The position numbers were made by a program, and so were the translations under genes. A stretch of DNA of 64,000 nucleotides from Gavia stellata (lineage: Eukaryota; Chordata; Aves; Gaviiformes; Gaviidae). Shown piece after piece: positions 56,259 through 64,000 of the stretch. The stretch covers positions 31,249,236 through 31,313,235 of the forward strand of contig NC_082603.1 of NCBI RefSeq assembly GCF_030936135.1. Direction: 5' to 3'. Position 1 is the stretch's first letter. Every line of letters starts with the position of its first letter. Below the pieces are notes generated by a model, which was not told the origin of the DNA, ran no database searches, and was given only the letters and a program-made list of their open reading frames with translations.

Positions 56259-57499
56259 CGGGGCTACCCCGGCAGGGCCAGATCCTCAGATCCTGCCCGG
56301 CCTGCGCAGGGCTGAAGGGTGGGTTTGGCCATGCCACCCACCCGCCGGGTACCACCACCGGAACCGTAGCAGCTTTGCCGCCTGTACCAGCAACACCACC
56401 TTCCTAAAATGAGTGTAACGAGAGCGTTTGGAGTTGGGTGAGGGCTAATTACGTTGGTTAATCGCCCCTTTGGTCTAATTAAAAATCACCAAGGAATTAA
56501 ACAAAAGGTTTCCCAGGAACCCAGGCTGGCGGGACGGCGATGCTAGCTGCTCCGAACAGGGGGGCCAGGGGTGCAGGCGGCGGGAACGAGCGCGTGGTAC
56601 CAAAGGAAACCACTCAGGACAGCATCTAACCACTTTTCTTCTTTTTTTTTGGTCTTGTATCTGACCTCAGCCTTCCGTCTGTGTGCTGGCAAACCACCGC
56701 CGAGCCAAACCCTGTGCCAAGGCACATATCCTGCCGTGTCCCTGGTGTTTCGCTGTCTGCAGAGGTAGGCAGGCAGGGAGGGAGGCCAGGTGGGACCCTC
56801 CAGCAAGGACACGCTTCCCTGCTGCTTTTCACGGAGCTGCGGACTATAACCCGAGCACTAGGGATTGCACCTCGGCACGGGCAGGTTTTCCAGGAATCTG
56901 TTTAGACACATACCTGGGCATATCGGGGCCAGCCTGGGAGGAAGAAAGCAAAGTGGCTGTTTTCATATTTTACTTGTATATGTGCGGTGTAAAAAGAAAG
57001 TGGAAAACAGACCTTGGACTTTCCTCCAGTTCTTTCATTACGCCTCAGTGACATGCACTCAGGTGCCACCTCCCACCTTACTTTTGAGGAGACGGCTCTC
57101 TTTTGCCTGGTTATCACCTCATGGCACTGAACACAAAACCATCCGTTTGGCCCAAAATGGTGCCCCGCGGTGACTGTCACCCACCCAGGGGCCAAGCTGC
57201 CTCTGGAGGACACTTCTCAAGGTCTCTCTGTCTTTCCCCTGACTGTGGCAGAGGTGCGGGTGCCTAATTTAGGGTCCTCGGATGCCTGAAGCGAGTGGAA
57301 AGAATCCTCACGTGGGAATTCTCCCCCAGCCGAGGGGGCCAGCCCCACGCCAGCTGCGGGCACGCTGCCCAGCCCAGCTCAGCACCTCCGCTGCGGGGCC
57401 AAGCATCCACCCTTCCCCGCACCCTTCAGAGCCTGGCCCTCGCGAGAGGAGCCCACGGCTTTCGGCAGCTGGCTTCAGCCTCCCGGCATCCCCAAATCT

Positions 57500-57990
57500 G
57501 CTGATTGAAAATGGTCCCCACTGAAATTCCCTGGGTTAAATTCAATTTTGCGTTTAAAGCCAGAAAATAAAAAGAGACTTGTCATTGTAACAGCAAACAA
57601 AAAAAAAAGAGCCTTTCTTGTACTTAAAGGGAAATTGAAATTATAGTTTTAGATTTGCATTTACGAGACCCCTCAGGCTACTAATGTTTGCATTTTCATA
57701 ACAAAAAGATTGTACTGTTAATTGATGCAAGCCAGAGCACACAAATGGGTCTGAATCTCGGACAATTTCTTAAGGGAGCAGCCACTACAATTGCTCAGTT
57801 CACACTTGACAATGGGTAAGTCAGCAGCGCCAAAAAGCAGCTTCTGTGCCTTTGTCAATAATATGCAAGAGATTCATTGGTAATAATTAATTGTTTATTC
57901 ATAAATACAATTATTGCACACACCATCTGATAGTTATCCATTTAGGGATATGGCTACACGGAAACCTGCTCATTACATGGCAGTAATTTA
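57500..57990. promoter_or_regulatory. Candidate upstream enhancer, POU and homeodomain-like sites
   Basis: A long AT-rich non-repetitive block about 2.5 kb upstream of the start codon. It has a perfect octamer ATTTGCAT (57653-57660), a second GTTTGCAT shortly after, ATATGCAA near 57860, and a TAATAATTAATTGTTTATTC cluster (about 57882-57900) joining homeodomain and FOX-like cores. It contrasts with the GC-rich flanks. The call is motif density only. Confidence 0.35.
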
Positions 57991-59324
57991 AAATTGGGAG
58001 AAGCTTTTCCTCATTCAGTGTGACCAGTCATCATGATCCAGGCCAAAGGGTATCGCTTCTGTCAAAAAACAAAAAAAGAAAAGTATAATAGTTCCTGTTT
58101 TTACTTTTTCTTTATTGTCCATAGAAGAGCGTGTCCGAGGAGGACAGTAAGGTCTGGTTTGGGGAAAGAGGAGTCTTCCGAGAGCTCGTGTTTCTAGCTG
58201 GTACACAGGGTGGGTTTGGGGAGAGAGAAGAGGGGGGCAGCTCCGGTTTCTGCTCTGAGGCTCATGGATGTAGTTTATCCCACACGTTATTTAACATAAA
58301 ATAACTATTTGTTGGAGCGGGGAGTTGATCTGTAGCCTGCCCTCACAGCCCCACTTACCCCATCCCACTCCCCTTGGCCCGACACAACTTTAATTAGTCC
58401 CTACGACGTGTTTCATTAGTCCAGCATTACCGCTGGGGCACAGCGACAGCCTGGCCAGCAGCGCTGCCCTTCGTCGGCATGGACCCCGCGCTCCCGGGGC
58501 TGCTCCTGGGCCGCGCAGGATGCGGCCCCAGCACTCCGGGCTGCCCCGCTTGCAAGTGTAGAGAATCACTCCTGCTCTTCCTGATGTGCTGCAAACAAGA
58601 ACGACGTTGCAGAGCGGTTTGATGTCTAAAGTGTGCGTGGCTGCACCCTCATTTTGATGCACAGCCCAGCACCAAATCACCGCTGCCCTCTCAGACCTAC
58701 AGCAGGGTTTTGCATAGGAACAACTTTGCTTTTCCATCACGGGGAGGATTTGGCAGCAGCTCTTCTGGAGAAGGGACATGCAGCAGGGAAGGACCAGGTC
58801 CTGCCTATTGTATTTCTTAGAGCCATTAATGACCATGTCTACAGCAATCCTAAAATAAGAAAGTGAGCTGTGTTCAGTCTGCTTGCTGATTGTTATCCGT
58901 ACGTTATCTGAGATTGTTCCCCACCAAACGGCGAAATCGGAGCAAAGTTACGTGCTGTGCATCAGGTGGCCTAAACTGGAGTCACGAGGCCAGAATACCA
59001 GTAAACTTCTGGGAAGTCCGAAGCTGAACCACCACTACCCTGTTCAAGACTATTTTTAGCACCTTCAGCTGCTGCTGGAGAAAACACCCCGAGAGGGGCT
59101 GCGAGTTGCAGGGAGGGAGCGGGGGACGTTGCCAAGCCCACCCCCAAGGCAGGAGGAGGTTAAGGGCAGGAGAGCTGCCATGTCCCCCGCCTGCTTTCAC
59201 ACGGTGGCCACCTTCACCGGCGCCCGGTTGTCCAACCTGCGCAATCATTGCTGCCCCGTTAAGAACTATTTGCTAAGGCTGGACTTAGACCTGTCATTGA
59301 GAGAGAGGCAAATAAAAGTGAAAT

Positions 59325-59400
59325 CCAAAGAGGGCCCAATTCTGCCCTCTCTAATGCCACTGGGAAGAATCAAGCCTCATAAATCTTCAGGTCCTTTAAA
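59325..59400. mobile_element. Possible ancient dispersed-repeat relic
   Basis: AGGGCCCAATTCTGCCCTCTC at 59331 resembles the terminal motif seen at 35893 and 44812. Family and boundaries cannot be set. Confidence 0.3.
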
Positions 59401-62400
59401 AAAATTAACTGATAAATGTCATCCTGATACAGCGTTTGCTGCTGTTCGGGAAATCGGGTCTCCAGATTGATGCAGGCCAGGAGGGTCATGCCTCAAGCAC
59501 GTGCCTCAGTGACCCACAGGGTAGGAAGCGCTGTGGTCATGGACCCGTTCCTGGCATCCCAAATCACTCGGGGTCAGATGCATTCGATTTGCCAACAACC
59601 TTGAAGTCCAGTCTGTTTTGAAACCAGCATCTGCACTACTGCCAAGTTTCACAATCCTGGTGTTTCTCCTTAATTTAATTTAGTTCCCCTAAATCTTGCT
59701 GGTTCCTGGTGTGATTATTGCAAAGAAAAAAAAAAAAGATAAATTTCAAATTACATGATTACAACAAAAAGCTTGAAAATGTGACCTCCAAATCTCACCT
59801 GAAAGATCAAAATCCACAAGCTGTAGAAAAGGACGCCTTTTGATTTAATCTGAAGATTTTCTGAAGGCCAAATCCCACGATTCGAAGGAGTCCGATTTAT
59901 GATTTGGGGGCACTGGGGACTGGTAACACCTTGTGTATAGTCCTAGTTGGGCCTCTGTCTTCAGTCTGCCATCCCTGTCCTCAAAAAAGAGAATAACAGC
60001 ACCATCTACTGCTCTTCCTCTGCACTTGCTTGGAAAACCCAAACCCTTCAGCTCCAGCAAAGCAGCTCCAGCAGGTCATGGCTATGGTTTCCCACTGCCT
60101 GGTGATACAGCCCAGTATTGATGGAGAAATTGGAGCAAACTTGGATTGCAAAAATCAAAAGCGGCGTCTTAATTACAAAAGACGCACGTTAATTATTAGA
60201 AATTCCAGCCCTGAATAATACAGCTTCTCCCCAAGCGGTGGCATTAAAAAGGATTTCAATAGACCAGTATTTTCATATAGTTCCCTCAAATCCTTTCATG
60301 TGTTTATTAGCAAAGCCTTAGAAGGCTGGCTGTATAATTCACAATTTCTACCGGGCAGGCATTTTCACCGTCAACAACAGTTAATGAAAGAGGTGGTACA
60401 TCGCCGCTCGTTTCAAACCTGGTGAAATCTGGGTCTGTGCTCTGTGCTGGCGAGCTCCCAGAAGTTTGTTTGAAAGTCAAGAATGTGCCATGGTTTAATT
60501 ACGCTTCTAGGTCAGGATCTAAATGAAAGCCCCGTTATAAACAGCAGTCTCGGAGGAAAGGTCCACACTCGAGTTTTTAGCCCTGAATTGATTACCGGTT
60601 AACTCGGGGTAGTTAACACTTTTGTAATGTCTGGTCTGGACACTTCCCAGATGGTTGTTGCAGGATACAAACATTTGTGGTTTATAATGTAAACAGGTAC
60701 ACCTACATTTTTTCAGCCTGGACTGATTTCTGGTCACAAACTATCTCAATAACCTGGTTGAAAGTGCTCAGCATCTAAATGAAAAGTGAAAGGAAAAAAA
60801 CAACAAAAAAAATCTTTTTCCACATCTAGACCAAACCATTTTATAAGCCACCTGATAGCTTTTGGCATCGCCTTCAAAGCGTGAAGCCCCTGATGATGAA
60901 CGCGGGCGCTGATGGGGCAGATGCGTGGCTGGCCACCGGCACCGTGGGGCAGCAGGAAAGGTGACGCTGAGCCGAGGAGCAGCCGTGAAGGTGGCGTGCG
61001 TGGGCTTGCATCTTCTGAACACGAGCCAAGACGCTGCTCTGATGGGTTGGTACTGGTGGGGTCTGGGCATGTAAGTGGGGAAACAGGGAGAGGCTTTTGA
61101 AAGGCAACTTAAGCAAAATATATATGGAGCAACGGTGGGGCTTGTCAAGAGATGAAGCAGTGCAAGAAAAAGCGAAGCACGTGGTCCCACGTGTGGGGGT
61201 CCCCGTATCAATCCTGTCTTGCACAACTATATGACATGAAAATGGAGATGCGCCAGGGAAAAGCTCCAACATCCCTCTCACTGCTGCTTCACGTGACACG
61301 TGGGGGTCAGGACGTGTATTTGTATACAATGCACAAGTCCCTGGGCTTATCTGCTCTCAAGTCTCTATCTTGATAATTCATTGTCAGCTATCCTCAAGTA
61401 TTTAAATGTGTTTGCAGGGGCCAAGCTAGACCCTCCCCAAATATTTGCTTCAGCACACAAATTAGGTTTGCTGTAACCCTGGCCAGCCTTGATCCTTCTG
61501 TGCCATGCTATGCCCAGGGAGACATAAAGGGGCTACACAGCCCGGTTCTGCCATGGAGGAGCTTTCCTCCACCTGCGCTGAAACTGTGAAGGAACTCCTT
61601 GCAACAGAACGGCGAGAAAAGAGGTTTTTCAGGGATAACGCTGCAGTACTGTGGCCTGAGCAAGGTTGTGCTGCAGGTTGACGAAATTTAGATGGTTACG
61701 CTGCAGTAGCCCCTTGAGCAGCCCAGAAGCAGAAGAGGGCTGCAGGACCTCAACGTCCCCATGGGCTGCGAGTGCTGCACCCAGCCTTCAAGGGGCACAG
61801 CACACACACAGAATCTCACCAACAGCCTTCAAAGCCTGCTCTTTGCTCCCATTTATCTTATCTAGCATGCCACTGAACTATGGATTTACATACTACATAC
61901 CTAATATAATAATGTTCCTGTTCATCGGGAGGATCTTGATACTGTTTTCCTTGAAAGCCTTGCCAAAAATGATCAAGCTCCTTACAACAGAAGATGGTTT
62001 TACAGCTCTGAAAAGGATTTTCTCCCCCGTTTGTCTTCTGAATACCTTCACATAGGCTGTTTGATACTGTGATAAGAGCCAGGCCCAAAAATTCAGGAGT
62101 GGTGGGATCCACGGTTTGGGTTAGTGGCACATTACAAAACTACAGCACTCAAATTACTCACTCGGTATGAACCACTTGGTTCACACCCTCTGTCTAGCTA
62201 CAATATTTTCCCAAATTCTCTTGCAATATAGCCTTTTAATAGCCAGAAGGGGTCAAGCCAGGCCCACTCCCATTTGTCACACACAAATTTCAAGTTAAAT
62301 GCCTTTTTTTCCCCCCCCCCTTAAGTGCACAACCCTCCCTTCCCACTTTTCTGTGCCAGTTTAATTTTGCTTGGGACATTGGATTTCAAAAGGCTGAAGA

Positions 62401-62814
62401 AATGTCTATAAATAAGAAAAGGCACTGAAAAAAATTATGTTCAAGTTATGATATTGACCTTAATACAGCTCAAATGACTTTACAAATGATGCAAGCTGCC
62501 TGCAGACCACAGCATCAAACCACTGGAAGGACGCTATTCTATTTTCTCTGTATACAGATTCACTGCAATATATATCTAGCCTGTCTTTTGCTTTATTTTG
62601 AAAGGGCTAAAGAAATATTTGCTTTTATATGAATGTTTGGGCATAAATTCTTCTTCTAGCTAAAGGCAGACAAAGAAAAATGAGAAGTAAATTACCCATT
62701 TTATTTTAAATAGTGATAATGATCAGATCTTGGAACAAACCATTGGGTTAGTGGTTGATCTTTCCACCTTCGTATCATGCCTTTATAGAAGACATGCTGT
62801 AGCTGAACACCAAG

Positions 62815-62935
62815 TATTCAGCTCAGTACAGGAGAGGATGAAGTTAGGTGGCTCGAGCTATCCAGAGACTCAGACTATGGCATTAATGGTCTCTTCTGAT
62901 CTTCAAAATCTGCAAATCTGGGATTATGAAATAGC
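62815..62935 (+). mobile_element. Probable CR1 3' end, decayed
   Basis: GGCATTAATGGTCTCTTCTG followed by ATCTTCAAAATCTG matches the pattern of older CR1 3' ends in sauropsids (…atggtctcttctggccttaaaatctatg). The upstream 60 bp is compatible but eroded. Confidence 0.5.
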
Positions 62936-64000
62936 AAAGAGTAAATCCCTTTAAAATTGCCAGTAAATGTCAGGAAATACACTTCAAATACACAAAGACA
63001 CAGGTTCACTGACAGTTGTTGCACAATAGATCACAAATAGCTCACGTGCACCGTCACAGGCCCCTTTATCTCCTTCATCCAGTCCTGCCAACGCCAAACA
63101 GTAAATATCAAAATCCTTCTGTTTCAAAACCCCAAGATTGTTTTGAAATACCGAGATTCAAAAATGAAAGACAAAGACCCCACAAAGTGATGCGTTTTGA
63201 GTTCTTGTTTTAGCTGTCCTCGGCTGCCCGCCTTTCTCCAGCCACACACCCACATTTACAGCCCTTCTGCTCCTAGCGAAGCCTCGTACCACCAGCTGCT
63301 TGGAAAGTGAAGCAAAATACCAACCGTGAAGTGAATTTTGGGGTAACAAACCCGACACCAAAAGCACAAATAGCACACGTCTGACAAGGCACTGATTCAA
63401 TCCGTTTTTGTTTTCATCTTCTTTTCAGAGATGCCAGCCTGGGTGGCTCTATGACTGCATGGGCACGAGCGCCCAATAATTGGCCTGAAAAATACCAGTA
63501 GGTCATGATGTGCATTAAGGAACCCAGCCCTGATTTTACTCTTTCCTACTAGACTTTGAAGAAAAGGTCCTGATAATGGTCCTCAAAGAGAAAACATATT
63601 TTCCTATTTCTTGACCCATTCTTGGTTGCGTTTTCCATACTCAGATAGCACCTTGCTGTTGGAAGTCGAGAAGCTGTTGCTCTCTGTATTACACACCCTA
63701 CCTGAAGATAAGAGGTAGAACAGACCAAAACAGAAAAAGAGGAGTGCAAATGAGCTCAGTACTTGAACTCAGATGAAAAGTAATTCCATAAAAGGGGAAT
63801 CCTGCTTCCTAAAATAGCTTTGTACCAGGCTGTAACCAGAGACCCTTTTGCTGATGCCAGCCGAGGAGAGTGAGCACAACACGACCGCCTGCCCTTACAA
63901 GAACTCAGCCTGGACAACGCAGAGGTCTCTCTGCTGCGACTGACTGCCTAATACCATTGGTTTGAAAAGAAAGCAATAAACAGCACCTTACTTCAAAAGT

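Larger units (their letters stand above)
55751..64000. other. Upstream flank of PLPP3, no gene seen
   Basis: About 8.2 kb from the promoter to the window end. In human the next gene on this side is PRKAA2; none of its exons is recognised here. The stretch holds a 16-bp tandem repeat (56201), a candidate enhancer block (57500-57990), a possible old repeat (59325-59400) and a probable CR1 3' end (62815-62935). Open frames are short and lack recognisable domains. Confidence 0.7.

Noticed and set aside
55751..64000. Exons of PRKAA2, the expected upstream neighbour
   Set aside because: No AMPK alpha2 kinase motif or matching splice-flanked segment was found; the gene must lie beyond the window.

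Overview
This is vertebrate nuclear DNA holding one protein-coding gene on the minus strand: PLPP3 (phospholipid phosphatase 3, also LPP3 or PPAP2B). It is complete from start to stop codon in six coding exons. The source is most likely a bird. The gene is compact, interspersed repeats are sparse, and the few that can be recognised are decayed CR1 LINE ends. A crocodilian or turtle cannot be excluded from sequence alone.

Layout, read along the minus strand from right to left. About 55.8-64 kb is the upstream flank. About 54.4-55.75 kb is a CpG island holding the promoter, 5' UTR and exon 1 (ATG at 55173). Intron 1 is about 24.4 kb (30613-55034). Exon 2 (30455-30612), exon 3 (25435-25718) and exon 4 (24609-24666) follow. 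Intron 4 is about 8 kb, then exon 5 (16467-16643), intron 5 of about 5.1 kb, and exon 6 with the stop at 11239. A 3' UTR of about 1.7 kb runs to an AATAAA at 9545-9550. Positions 1 to about 9.5 kb are the downstream flank with no gene that I can see. All five introns have GT-AG ends, and the exons join into a 313-residue frame.

The protein is an integral-membrane lipid phosphate phosphatase with the three catalytic motifs C1, C2 and C3 intact, so it should hydrolyse extracellular lysophosphatidate, phosphatidate, sphingosine-1-phosphate and ceramide-1-phosphate. Three regulatory features known from human LPP3 differ. The integrin-binding RGD reads RGS, the extracellular glycosylation sequon has moved by about ten residues, and the di-tyrosine basolateral sorting signal reads His-Tyr.

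The rest is non-coding: introns, decayed repeats, short tandem repeats, and several AT-rich blocks dense in homeodomain, GATA, FOX or POU-like sites that may be enhancers. I found no RNA gene, CRISPR array, provirus or second protein-coding gene. No wholly novel system is evident. The most testable novelties are the lineage-specific changes in the PLPP3 protein and the candidate enhancers.
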